64,000 nucleotides of DNA, from NCBI RefSeq assembly GCF_000247695.1, contig NW_004624843.1, positions 2,734,601-2,798,600 on the forward strand. Direction: 5' to 3'. A program made the position numbers and the translations under genes. Origin of the DNA: Heterocephalus glaber (Eukaryota; Chordata; Mammalia; Rodentia; Bathyergidae). Shown piece after piece: positions 47,311-58,367 of this stretch (position 1 is its first letter; every line of letters starts with the position of its first letter). The notes beneath the pieces are model-generated. The model did not search any database. It saw nothing but the letters and a program-made list of their open reading frames with translations, and was not told the DNA's origin.

Positions 47311-47549
47311 TGCTCACAGGGAGAAGGATAGTTAAGCAAGATGGAAAATAACATTTTCACTCATATTCTACTGATCCAATAAACCAATGCTCTCTCCTGA
47401 ATTCACTGGGGTAGGAATATTTAAACTTTCTAAAAAGACAATGATGTAAAGAAAGGAAAGGTAGTATATATTTTGTCAAGAGAAATATGGTGTTCTAAAG
47501 GGGAATCTAGAGTAACAACAAGTGAGAATGTCACCTTCTGTAGTTTCTT
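47311..47549. other. Spacer
   Basis: Nothing recognised. Confidence 0.3.
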
Positions 47550-47690
47550 AGGCTGATGACCTGAAACAGAGTCACTTGGGAATCAGAGCAAAGGAGATTG
47601 AAAATAAAAATAGGCACCCAGATCTCACCTACTAATGAGCTTGTTTTCACCGAAATCTCAGAAAATTTGAGAATCTGGGGGAAAATCAAC
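47550..47690 (+). mobile_element. MER5-like hAT fragment
   Basis: AGAGTCACTTGGGAATCAG, CACCCAGATCTCACCTACTAATGAG and AAATTTGAGAATCTGGGGG follow the MER5 order, diverged. Confidence 0.4.
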
Positions 47691-47721
47691 TAAGAGAAGT
47701 TTCTAGGAAAAAATTTTACTA

Positions 47722-48216
47722 CAGACGTTCTTCAGTTAACCACTGAGTTCAGTCTCTGCAAGTAGGTCGTTAAATGAATTGGTCCCCAAATGAGGAATTG
47801 TATGCAATATGTATATTATAATATTCAGAAAAAAATACATGGTCAAAGGAAACTCCATCTGGATGACCTTGTTTTTATTTGCATAATTCTTACATGCAGT
47901 ACTGTGGTGTATGACAGAACATAAAACTACAGTAGAGTGCTGTACCGTACCCTCAGCAAAAATTACAGTGCTGTATAAACCAAGTGTACTGTACCAAGAA
48001 AAACTGAGGCTCTATAAACAACTTCTAGCTTGAGGGAGGATAGTGCAAGGGTCACCTGCTGAGAGGCCAAAGACACTGATATTTGGGATGCTTCTCGGTC
48101 TGCTTGTTATATGAACAAAACCCTGCTGGCGTTTTGCTCTATTAAAAAATAAGTTTTTTAAATGACTATCTGCTGATTTATAACTGCTTGGCTATTAGAA
48201 TAGTTTGGTTAATACG
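47722..48216. mobile_element. Tigger-like DNA transposon remnant
   Basis: Begins TA|CAGACGTTCTTCAGTTAACC and ends near TTTGGTTAATACGATCA, giving imperfect terminal inverted similarity (…GGTTAA/TTAACC). Internal text such as GTAGGTCGTTAAATGAATTGGTCCCC suits a pogo-like nonautonomous element. Exact ends are uncertain. Confidence 0.4.
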
Positions 48217-48797
48217 ATCAATAATGTTTTAGTGGAGGAATGATCCTGAAATTTGTCATTCTTCCTTGGGTATTGTACTCAATAAAATTCTTTTCAGTAA
48301 ATTAAAAACATATATCAAGCATTGTTGGAACTTGGCAAAAGCTGATGGAATATCGTCCGGGAATCAAACAAACATGCTTGCTGATTGATATATCTTTTAC
48401 ATACTCCATAATTAAAGAAATTGACTATTTTTTTTTCCAGTGAGCAATGTCTTTAAGTCTGCTTGATTTGTACGACGTAGGAAACTTGCATCACTAGCAA
48501 TGCTGGTGGAAGCCAGACAGAAAGGGAGAGAAACGGTAGCCGCCTGTTAGGTTTCCCAAAGTTGGTGTCATCTGGTGACACAGAAGCTCCGTCACAGTGC
48601 TGCCCCTGACTCCTTGGCTTAGGTGAGAGAATCGCAACTCCTCACAGACGTTTGGTTTTCTTATTCCGGCTTTTCATCCACAGAACATGTTCCGGAAGTG
48701 GATACTACAAGGGCAACCCAAGCTGTGGATATTAAAAGGGATGGGGGCTTGGAGGCCATGGTTCACTCTAAATCATGGTCAAAATCAGTTGGGTTTA
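48217..48797. other. Intergenic, nothing recognised
   Basis: No gene. The right part (48480-48780) is more balanced in composition. Confidence 0.3.
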
Positions 48798-48888
48798 GGA
48801 CCGGGGATTTAGCTCAGTGGTTCTGGTGCCTGCCTCGCAAGCACAAGGTCCTGAGTTCAATCCCTGGTACCAAAAGAAAAAAAAAAAA
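48798..48888 (+). mobile_element. ID-type SINE, sense, Pol III boxes intact
   Basis: Body GGACCGGGGATTTAGCTCAG… with A box TAGCTCAGTGG (48810-48820) and B box GAGTTCAATCC (48853-48863), ending in an A-rich tail. Imperfect 17-bp flanking duplications are at 48781-48797 and 48885-48901 (13/17). Confidence 0.9.
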
Positions 48889-48926
48889 TCAACAGAGTTT
48901 AGAGGTAATACTTTTTGTTTTTCTTT

Positions 48927-49008
48927 TTTTTGGTACTGGGGATTGAACTTGGGACCTTCCGTTGCTTGCAAGACAGGTGGCAGAACCACTCAGCCCAATC
49001 CCCAGGCC
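48927..49008 (-). mobile_element. ID-type SINE, antisense, perfect 12-bp target duplication
   Basis: Antisense body TTTGGTACTGGGGATTGAAC…CAATCCCCAGGCC with a T-run tail. TTGTTTTTCTTT occurs exactly at 48915-48926 and at 49009-49020. It faces the sense ID 38 bp away. Confidence 0.9.
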
Positions 49009-49020
49009 TTGTTTTTCTTT

Positions 49021-49639
49021 GTAACAATATGTAGGCAATAAATTATGAAATCTTTACATGTGAGTTCCTATAGAGTGTGAATGTTGATTTACATGTCAAT
49101 TATTCACTTATTTTAATTAAATATTGAACTTCTGACAAACCACATTTAAATAAGGAGATCTTGCAGTCCTAGAGAGAGATCATTCAGGAACTGTACTGCA
49201 GGGTGCATTTTTTTAAAACAAAGAGTGACTGCATGTCAGCACTTAGTTTATCTATGAGCAAAGACGCTGCTATGTATAAATCGTGGCTCTGAGATCATTG
49301 GTATTTGCACACATCTCCTATACTTCTCTATTTAAAAATGCTTCAGAAATACCATAATGTCATGTTCCTAATCATAACATTGCTTCGTCCTTTTGTATAA
49401 AGACTACTTTTTGAGCTGCATTCCTTCCCTACTCCAGTGTCTCTTACAGTTTTCATTCTCACTCAGAGTGAGATGCAGGCCTCACATGACCTAGTTTCCA
49501 GTGGTGGTGAACCTACGGCATGTCATGTGTGCCTCAGCGGGTTGTTTATTATTATTGAAAGCTCTAAAAGTTTCACATCCCTGGTTAATTTCCTGTCTAT
49601 ATCATCCCCTATTTTTTTTCCTTGCCTGCTCTCTCAGTT
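49021..49639. other. Intergenic, nothing recognised
   Basis: AT-rich to 49400, then more balanced. No feature is supported. Confidence 0.3.
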
Positions 49640-49815
49640 CCACTCAGCCACGCTGGGCTCTGCACTGTCCCCTGAATGTGCCAAGTGTTCTCCCACTTAA
49701 CGGCCTTGGAGCTGTTTCCCTCTGCCCAAAAGGCTTTCTCAGGAAAGACATGCAGCTCTCTGCCTCACTTCCTTTATCCTCTGATCAAATACCACTTCCT
49801 GTGAGAGCCATCTCT
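49640..49815 (+). repeat. L2 LINE 3' fragment, left half
   Basis: GAGCTGTTTCCCTCTGCCCAAAAGGCTTTC, CTCTGATCAAATACCACTTCC and GAGAGCCATCTCTGA correspond to L2 (TGTTCCCTCTGCCTGGAACGC…AAATGTCACCTTCTC…GAGAGGCCTTCCCTGA). Confidence 0.7.
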
Positions 49816-49849
49816 GATGTGCGTGTGTGCTTATGTATCTGTGTCTCAG

Positions 49850-50212
49850 TATATGCTATGGTTTGTGTACCCTCAAAACTCATCTGTTGCAATCCTAATC
49901 TCTCCAATCTCATGGTATTTGGAGAAGGGACTTTTGCTGAGGTAATCAGAGTTAGATGTGATGTGGTCATGGGAGCAGAGCTCTGGTCTGATAGGGTCAG
50001 TGCCCTCATAATAAGATATACTATAGCGCTCTCTCCCCCACCCCGTCCTTCTCTCTCTCTCTCTCAAAGCCCACCTAGAACTCAAGAGCAGACACCCTGA
50101 CTATTACCCAACCATGTTACTATCCTTTTCTAAGAACAGTTTCTGAGAATACTTCAGCCTCCAGAGCTGGAGGAAAATAAATGGCTCTTCTATGAGTGAC
50201 ACAATCTATGCC
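49850..50212 (+). mobile_element. MaLR (MLT1-like) solo LTR inserted in L2
   Basis: ATGCTATGGTTTGTGTACCC, CTCATGGTATTTGGAGAAGGG, CAGTGCCCTCATAATAAG, TTCAGCCTCCAGAGCTGGAGG and AAATAAATGGCTC in order. It splits the L2 copy. Confidence 0.7.
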
Positions 50213-50254
50213 CTTTTGCCCAGCAGCCAACCTAATTCAGTAAACACATGGGTG

Positions 50255-50520
50255 TGTGTTCATCTTATTTCCCTTCATTATATTCCTGTTATTAGCTATA
50301 CACTGTACACATCTCTATTTTGCTTCATAGCCTTATCCCCACAATACATACTATAGTGCATTTGCTTACTGTTAATTTGCTTATTGGCTCTTCTTTCCAA
50401 ATAGTGTGTAAGTTCCCAGATTGTAAAGTCTTTATTCTGTTCATCACTGTATCCCTAATGCACAGAATGGCCTAGCACAAATCCAGTGTTGAAGAAACAC
50501 AGGCTAAATGAAGAAATCAC
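50255..50520 (+). repeat. L2 LINE 3' end, right half
   Basis: CTTATTTCCCTTCATTATATTCC, AAATAGTGTGTAAGTTCCCAG, TATTCTGTTCATCACTGTATCCC, GAATGGCCTAGCACAAATCCAG and GAAGAAACACAGGCTAAATG is the L2 terminal text. Confidence 0.75.
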
Positions 50521-52204
50521 CAGAATGTAAGCTCCTATGCTACACACAGTGAGCCAAGTTCACAGGTTACTTCTATCAAAACTTCATGCAGTTAATACGC
50601 TGCTAGTTAAAGCTTCCAAAATTTTGTAAAACATAAGCAAAACAAGCATATTAATATCAGATGACACTGTCACAAAAAGATAAAGATGAACTTTAAATAG
50701 TACAGGATGGACGGGATGAAAGTAATGGCAACTTCATTCCTTCCTCTCCACTCTCTTCAAACCTACTGCTGATGTAGCTGTTGTAGTGATCACAACTATG
50801 GGTTTGTCTTAAATCTTTTCTCTCCCCTACTTCAGATGTACCATGTTCTTGCAAAGGCTTCCATGAGCTAGGTTTCCATCTTTAATTCACTTGCTGTTCT
50901 TCTTTTTTTTCCTCTCCTCACTAACTACAATTTGGGCCTTGTGATGTAGACAAGATGGTGAAGAATGCAGTAGAACTAGCAGAAATGGGTACGTACAGTT
51001 GGATTCTGGTCTTAGGACTTCAAAGCTATGGCTGCTTCTCAGCCACAGTGTTTACTGGAGTCTTCAAAGCACTGCATTGAGTAATCTGCCATCTTCCTTA
51101 CTTTGCACGGTGTCAGCCATCCCTCTGCTCGGTCACTTTGCCTCTCAAATCATATCTCTTGAGTCAGATCTCTTTAGGCTCACTTCTCCACTTCTTCCCA
51201 TTCTAGAAACCACAGGTCCTGTCCTGCTCCCAGTGTCTCCCTGGTTTGCTCCTTATTGCCTTTTAGAACTTTCTTTGGCACAAGCCCATCACTCCACCTC
51301 CAGCTCCGTCCCTATGTTCAGTGATGCTTCAGAATTCAGAGAAAACATAAAGGCCATTAGTCCTTGAAGTATGAGGGGTTTGCTCAGGAGCAATACAATA
51401 CACACGGGCTCAGAGCTAGAATCATTGAGTTAGTAAATGGATATGTCCAGTGGCTCATGAAGGTTTCCAGCAATGTTTTCAGCTTTTCCTCATGTGGGTT
51501 GTGTTGGACTTCCTCATAGCATGGGAGCTGGCCTTCAAGCAGACAGCACCCTAGGGAAACAGAGTTAGATGGAAGCTGTGGCATTTTATGATCCATCCTT
51601 GGAAATCACACAGGATCATTCTAGTGCACTGTAATGGAGAGAGCAGTCCTATCCACCCAGCTTCCAGAGGAGGTAAAATAGACTCCTCCCTTGCCTGGAC
51701 TGGAAAAAATCTCTGGAAAAAAACATATCACTATGGTGTTTCATGAAAAATGCAATGTACCAAAAAGTCCTTATTTTTTCTAACTGCTAAAGACAGATGC
51801 CATATGTTGAATCCTTTCTCACTTAGCTTGAGGTAAGAAAAAAGCACCCATACTCTTTTGTGTTGAGATTTTGTTGCCATAAAAGCCAACAGTGTTCAAA
51901 GAAATTCTTTTTCTTCCCACTTCCAACTTAATTCCCTTTTCCTTTCACCACCAAGGTTAAGTATTAGACTAAAGAAACAAAACAGACCTTCACCATTTCA
52001 TTTGCAAATCTTATATAAGTGGCCTAGCACCTCAGTTTGGATACTGGAGGAAGCATAACATTTTCACCCTTGGTCTTTGAGCACAATGGTGAAATGGAAC
52101 TAGAGTCTCTTTCAAATATTTCATTAACTAAAAACAAAATATAAACTTAATATATATTTAACAGAATATTCAGTTCATATAAATATAAATTGAACATTAA
52201 GTGT
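50521..52204. other. Intergenic, nothing firm
   Basis: A 122-codon plus-strand frame at 50999-51367 is CT-rich and Leu/Ser-rich without a family signature; I treat it as chance. No clear repeat. Confidence 0.3.
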
Positions 52205-52604
52205 TGTTATGGCTTGCACCTAGATGTCTCCCTAAAGCCTCCTGTGCTCATAGGTGGGGCTTTTGGGAGGTGGCTGGATCATGGGTGTGTGAATATAGAC
52301 TGAGGATGTATGATAACTAAACTGGTTTAGAATAGTTCAGCGTGGGGTGGCAGCAACTGATAGGCTTATAGCCTGGATGAAATATAAAGGGAGAGAAAGA
52401 AGGTAGGCTCACTGCTTGCTGCATCTTGTCTGCTCTGCCATGGACTGTTTAACCTCTGCGATGCCCCTGTGCCATGCCGCCCTACTTTGGAATGAGCCAA
52501 CTATGAACTGAATATTCTACTCACTGTGAGCCAACATAAACCTTTCATAATTTAACTTCTGGGTGTCAGGTATTGTGTCTCAGTGACAAGAAAGTAATGT
52601 AACC
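52205..52604 (+). mobile_element. MaLR-like solo LTR, long subtype
   Basis: TGTTATGGCTTGCACCTAGA, GGGGCTTTTGGGAGGTGGCTGG, GATGAAATATAAAGGGAG, TGCCATGGACTGTTTAACC and GGGTGTCAGGTATTGTGTCTCAG. Same subtype as 37262-37715. Confidence 0.75.
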
Positions 52605-52756
52605 AAGACAAGTGTACATATATAAAGTGAATATAGTAGAAAAAAATTAAAATCAACAACTACATTAAAGAAATATAGCCAAATAGAGTAGCTTTCATTT
52701 TATGAATCCAGGGATACTAAGAACTCTGCTAGCATATTTATCAGTTGTCACTTAAA

Positions 52757-53110
52757 CAGTGCTCCCCTTACTCAACAAGGATATGTTCCAAAACCCCAAG
52801 GTAGATTTCTGAAAAGTACAGCTAGCACGAGACCCTCTACACAGCTCTGCAATATCACAGCAGTTAATCTGATAACCCAGAAAACACTAAGTGACAAATG
52901 GGCAGGTTGGGGACACAGTATGGATATGCTGGACAAAGGGATGATTCACATCTTTGGGAGAAAAGGGAGATTGCATACCCAGAAAGGTATGCAATTTAAA
53001 ACTCATGAGCTGGTTATTTCTGGACTTTTCCATTTAATATCTTGAACAATGATTGATAACTAATAACCAAAACCATGGAAGGCAAAACCAGAGATAAGGG
53101 GAGATTACTG
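52757..53110. mobile_element. Tigger/MER2-like nonautonomous DNA transposon
   Basis: Starts CAGTGCTCCCCTTACTCAAC…GGATATGTTCCAAAACCCC and ends CATGGAAGGCAAAACCAGAG…GATTACTG. The two ends are imperfect inverted repeats (CAGTGCTCCCCTTA versus CAGTAATCTCCCCTTA). The TA target duplication is not preserved. Confidence 0.65.
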
Positions 53111-53965
53111 TGGAGTGTTTTCACAAAGCAATAATAAAACACACAGTTTCATGGGTAAGAGGCTAAGGACATAAAGTGACAAGACATGCAGATACATAAA
53201 TACAAACAGCTAATGGATAAACAAAGGATTATACAAATCAAAACAAGTACAATTTGTAGCCTATAATGTAGGATAATATTTGTGACTTCAAGGGAAGATT
53301 TTTTTCTTTTCTTTAATGAGCATCCGTCAATTTTGTGTATATTTAAACATGCGCATTTTTTCACAATTATAAAAATAAAATGTCAGCATGAGACTGACTT
53401 CTAAGGGTTCTTTCAGGTCTGAGCTCCTATTATTTTAAGCTAAGTATTCGTATTGCAATATGTAGGAACCAGCCTTCGATCTTGAACCTGACCAAGGGGT
53501 GATGAAGATAACAAGAGACATAGAATCAAGTTAAAATTTTGAGGGCCAGGGGGATCTTTGACATAGAGCTCTGAGTGATTGGTGCACCTTGGCTTTATTC
53601 ACTCAGACATGGGCACTGGAAATTAGAGTTACACAAGATTCATCTGTCTCTCACCCTCCATGTTACTTGTCTGGCCAAACAACAGGATCTCAGGTGTTTT
53701 TATTTTTCCCCCACAGCATGACAGCACACTTGCATGCTGTCTTCTTAGTGCTCACCAAGGAGGCCCGTTAGGCCTCATTCTTCCTATCTGGTCTCCCACA
53801 GTAATTTCTGTTAAGAACCTCTGATCTCCTGGCTCTAAAATTTAGAACACTGCCCCATTGTCAACAAAATAAAACCAAATGTTTTAGCACAATGCAGAAA
53901 ATTCCTAATCTTAGACTCGTGTGTTTTTCCAGTTCAATTGAGTACATCTTAATCTGCACCCATAT
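53111..53965. other. Intergenic, nothing recognised
   Basis: No gene or firm repeat. Confidence 0.3.
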
Positions 53966-54372
53966 TGTTACAGCTTAAAGCTAGAATATCACCCAAAAGC
54001 CTCTTATGTTCAGAAATGGAGTCATTGGAAGGTGATTGGATCATGCCTGCACAATACTCATGAGTGGATTAGTCCATTGATATGTTCACAGCTGAATGTG
54101 CTATTAGGAAGTGGGTCCTTGTCAGAAGAGATGGGTCACTATGGGCATGACTTGGAAGGGTATATTTCCCTCCAGGGCTCTTCTCCTTTCTCTGGTTCCT
54201 GGCCACCATGATATGAGCAGATTTCTTCCACCACACCCTTCCACCATGCCCTTGTCTTGGTGCCAGCTGAATATGGACTGAATCATCTAAAAACTCGCAA
54301 CCAATATAAATCTCTCCTCCTTTAATTTGTGGGTGTCAGGTATTTTGTCTTAGCAAGGCAAAACAGTAAATA
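53966..54372 (+). mobile_element. MaLR-like solo LTR, near complete
   Basis: TGTTACAGCTTAAAGCTAGA, GGAAGGTGATTGGATCATGCC, CTGGCCACCATGATATGAGCAG, ATGGACTGAATCATC, TATAAATCTCTCCTCC and GGGTGTCAGGTATTTTGTC. Same subtype as 9473 and 28400. Confidence 0.75.
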
Positions 54373-55364
54373 AAACAGTATTCTCTGGGTTTGATCACTT
54401 TTAAATTCATGTTCCTGGACTATCTTATCAAAGATACTTAAGGATAGATGTATTTTCTGATGAGAAGTTCATAGGCTTAGAATGGTCCAGATAATGTAGG
54501 CATGTACCACCTCAGCCTGTACAAGATTAAATTAAAATAGTGGATCACAACTGAGTGTAAACCTGAATATAAGCTACTAGAGTGTGTAATTCATGGCAGA
54601 AAATTGATTTTGAAAAGAGAAATGTTAGAAATGGTAAAAACAAGAAGAAATGAAGTGAGAATCTCAAAGCCTTCCTTGCATGCCAGAATAAAGTTGACAT
54701 TCTTTCTTTCTGTGAGTTCCTTCCATACCTATTGGTGCTTTCCTGGGGAATTAGCCAATGTCATCCAAGTCCTAAGTCTTAGTGGGAAAATAAAACCATT
54801 CTCTTCCAGAACAGGCGAAGGTTCTCATTTTCCACCATTCTTGTTTTTTAATATCTTTGATACAAGGTTGTTGATTCAATAAAGTGGCTCAGGACTATCA
54901 TGCACAGAGTATATGCAAGTTGGTTAAAATATGTATAAATGGAATCAGTAGTGCATCACCTCTAGCTCATAGCTAGGTTTGTTTTTCTCATTGGTTTGTT
55001 GGTTAACTGGTTGACTGTCATGTTAGAAAAATGACCTCTGAGAGGTTACCGATTCTATCCTTGGATGATATTTAGCTGAAAAATGGCTGCTCTCCTGGAC
55101 ATCTAGTCTCCAAAAAGAATGAAAGCTGTAATTTTATTAAAGAAAAAAATCTTTCTGCAAAAATCATATCCCATTTGTTAGGGTTTGTAGGAAGACTATT
55201 TTATGCATGTACTATTTCACCAATTTTGTTTTGACCAATTATGTGTCCAGCCCTGAGCTTTGCTAAGAAGTTGAAAAGACACAGTGTTTATCCACAGGAA
55301 ATAGAAAAACTAACATAAAGATAAAACAATAACGGTAGCTAGAGATGATCTACTTGAGACTGTT
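54373..55364. other. Intergenic, nothing recognised
   Basis: Short frames only. No repeat assigned. Confidence 0.3.
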
Positions 55365-55370
55365 GTCACA

Positions 55371-55882
55371 TGTTGGGAGCAATGCTACATCATTTTAGGG
55401 AAAAATCATTTGATTAGGCCTAGTTCTCCTGCCTACAGGCCAGCTATGGCATTTTGAGACATAATTCCATTTTGGTCCCCGGTCACAACTGAGACCGCGA
55501 TGATCTGGTGATACTGTGATGCTCCAGGACAAGATTACACCAGCTGAAGACATCCTGGGAGGAACAAAATCTTCATCTACTCAGTTCCTCATTGTTCTTG
55601 TATTGTTACACTTTGTTTCTCCCGATGTACTGAACTCTCTGCAAGTCATTTGTTACATCTGTTTCTCCTGATGTGCTGAATAAAAGGTTCAGTAAGCTGG
55701 GGGCTTTTGTCTTAGCCATCCAGAGCAGCACTGATCAGACCCCAAGCTCAGCTTCATCTCCAAGTCTCATTTTTCTACCTTTCCTGTATAATAAGTTAAT
55801 TTGCCTTGTGCTGCTGTGGCTTGCAGGAGACTAGGACTCACTCCAGAGGTTCTAGTAACATCCCCTTTCCCTGTTCCCTACA
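55371..55882 (+). mobile_element. Class II (IAP/ERVK-like) endogenous retrovirus solo LTR
   Basis: The 512-bp element begins TGTTGGGAGC and ends CCCTACA, so it has TG…CA ends and a short imperfect terminal inverted repeat. It is flanked on both sides by GTCACA (55365-55370 and 55883-55888), a perfect 6-bp target duplication of the length typical of class II ERVs. The TGTTGGGAGC start resembles IAP LTRs. AATAAA at 55679-55684 could serve as a polyadenylation signal. A 31-32-bp unit is repeated imperfectly at 55603-55634 and 55650-55680, just before AATAAA. No internal viral sequence remains, so the provirus was lost by LTR-LTR recombination. Confidence 0.85.
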
Positions 55883-55888
55883 GTCACA

Positions 55889-57014
55889 TTCTTAATAAAA
55901 TATCATATAACCAACAAAACCAGTCATATACAAATGTATTTGCATCCTAGTAGAGTAGGTTGATGATATTTTTTCTCTTCCGTGGTGATACTTGAAAGCT
56001 CAGTTATTCATTCATTCCCTGTAAAAAGGCAGTAATACTACCTTCATCAAATCACTTCTCCTTGTCATGCCTCAGTTTTCTTAACTGTGGAATAGGCACT
56101 AATAAAAATACTTATTAGATTTGAGGTTAAAAAAAGATGGGATAATAAAATGCAACATCTTTTCATAAAGCTCAGTAACAGTTCTTTTCAACAAAGCAAG
56201 CATATCTCTATCATTAAATCACAGACATTGGCAGAATATAAGATATAATTCTAGCAGTCAGAAATTTCCAAAGACAGTGAATGACATAGGAGAGTGGTGA
56301 TTGCTGCCACTGGGGAGTCTTCAGCATATGACCACTTGGATGCAACACAACCAAAGAGATCCAAGCATCACATGGATAGTTGGACTAATGGACTTTCAAG
56401 ATTCCACGTTGCTCGTTGTGTTATTTTTGCCTATTATTTTTGCCTCACACTCTCTTCCTGGATGAACTGTTGATTTAACTTTTTTTCTACCATTTCTAAA
56501 GAGCAAAACTAACCACAACTTGTAATCTCTACCCAAATGCCCTGGAAAAGACCATGGAGCTAACCCTTCTAGTGTGCTCCTTCTGTGACTCTGGATAATC
56601 CAAAAGAATCAGGTGCCTCTGATCTCCTGCCAACATGAATGGACTCATTAAAGATAGTCACTTTTATGTGGCTCTCTAACTTCTGGAAAGTAGCTATAAA
56701 TGCCAAACCCAGTCTACATGACTTTAGAGCCCTCACACTGAGTTCTATGCTGTACAGCTTTTGGGATGGTTTTGCCTACTGCCAGGCAAGACTGGTTCCG
56801 TTTAACAGTGGAAGTAAAAAAAATTTTGACCACCAAGTGAACTCAGAAAATCCAATAGTTATATGAACTCTGAGATTTCTACCTACATGAACACAAAAAT
56901 TGAGTTTCCTGAACAATATCCATGATTAAATAGGGAATAGGCCCTCATTTTGTTACTTTTAAAAATGCCTACATTGAAAATATCTGTTAAATCTGCAAAC
57001 CTCCAGACAGAGTT

Positions 57015-57017
<3 letters not shown>
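55889..57017. other. Intergenic, nothing recognised
   Basis: A 75-codon frame at 56639-56866 has no family. Otherwise featureless. Confidence 0.3.

Positions 57018-57061
<44 letters not shown>
57018..57061. repeat. (AC)n microsatellite, 22 units
   Basis: Uninterrupted, followed by CTCTCTC. It is the longest microsatellite in the window and probably polymorphic. Confidence 0.95.
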
Positions 57062-57064
<3 letters not shown>

Positions 57065-57460
57065 CTCATGAGAACAGAAATTTCTAGATCTTCACTCTAG
57101 GATGAGGTCTGGGTACTGTGGTCTTCTTGGCTGATGGTAACTCTGGGGTTGGAGTTTGGTAAAAGAAAGTAAAAGAATTTTAATTCATAGAATTGAGGAT
57201 TAATTAACAGTGTCAGAAAAGGTTGTCTATTTCAAATAAATATAAACACTGCATATTAGACTAATACATCCATGAGTGATTAGACCATACAGGGAGCCAA
57301 GAAATAAACCTTAGAAGAGTTAGGGAGAAGGAGAAATTAATACCATAGGAAGTTGGATGCTGCTGGGAAAAGTTGAATTCAGCTGGAGAGATATTCTTCT
57401 TGAATTTGATTCAGCTGGAGTAATTCTCTGATCTCGAGTTAGACATTGACTGCAATTTAT

Positions 57461-57499
57461 TTTTCTTAAGAAAATAAGAATTGCTTGTCATAAGCAATT
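57461..57499. repeat. Two adjacent palindromes
   Basis: TTTTCTTAAGAAAA (57461-57474) is self-complementary. AATTGCTT/AAGCAATT around GTCAT (57479-57499) is a second small hairpin. Confidence 0.85.
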
Positions 57500-57584
57500 T
57501 TAGATATCTGGTTCGCTTCTACTTGCAGTTAAATAAAATGTTTTACTACTCTCCACCACTCTCCCACACTATTGCTTTCAATAG

Positions 57585-57900
57585 TTAAACAAGGCCACAG
57601 AAACAGTTTGACTGATGAAATATGGGTAAAAGGTAATATATGTCACCCTTCCACCAATGCTTTGTGATAACTGCTAGTGCTATGCTTCCAACATTTCTCC
57701 CCATCCAGAGAACCCTGATGATGCTGAGTCTGTGGTGCTGTAAAATGTTGTGGACAAAATACACGGAGCAGAGCCTCACAGCAACTTGCAATGCGCAGAC
57801 ATGGAACTTGGACAGGAAATAAACATATTTTGTTTTAAGTTACTGAGATATGAGAGTGTTTGTTACCTGGTCTATCTCTGTTGACACAGTGCTCACAGTC
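57585..57900 (+). repeat. Old LTR-like repeat end
   Basis: AGGAAATAAACATATTTTG then TTTTAAGTTACTGAGATATGAGAGTGTTTGTTACC matches the end of a common ancient repeat (AAGCCACTGAGATTT…GTTTGTTAC). A similar end occurs near 62640. Family not named. Confidence 0.4.
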
Positions 57901-58367
57901 AGCCAAAATAACTAGTTACAGGGCCAATGGACTACAGGAAACATGCACCTTTATAATAGTCTATTTCTCTGAAGCTTTGTAGCCCAGGGTTTTATTTTCC
58001 TAGAACCTCACCAAGTAGCAAGATGCTGGTAGAGGAATCAAATCTCATTTTATGATATGTTAATTCTTTCACTTCTCAATATATCTATCTTTAGTATAAA
58101 ATTTTGTAATTGAATATGCATTAAACTATGAATTTTTGCAAGGAACAAAATTTGTTTGCTGAATAATTATTGAGTGAAAATTCAGGTGCAAATTTCCATC
58201 TGTGCTATCCTTACCTCACTATTTCTACTTCAATTTGTTTTGATTATGGGTGGACTGCTCAGCATAGAAAGTGTGGCTGTTCTTCTCATTTGAAAGGCAC
58301 TCCTTACTCTCCATTAAACATTTTGATACCCATCCTCTATAATTACACCCAAACATTGTGTATCCAA
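57901..58367. other. Spacer
   Basis: Nothing recognised. Confidence 0.3.

Noticed and set aside
48798..48872. tRNA gene
   Set aside because: Has A and B boxes but lacks a full cloverleaf; it is a retroposed ID SINE with poly-A and target duplications.
49501..50100. 199-codon plus-strand open frame
   Set aside because: It runs across an L2 fragment and a MaLR LTR inserted into it, so it is chance.
50999..51367. 122-codon Leu/Ser-rich frame
   Set aside because: CT-rich composition gives low stop density; no recognised family.
55371..55882. Complete provirus
   Set aside because: Only one LTR is present with matching target duplications on both sides; no gag, pol or env sequence follows.
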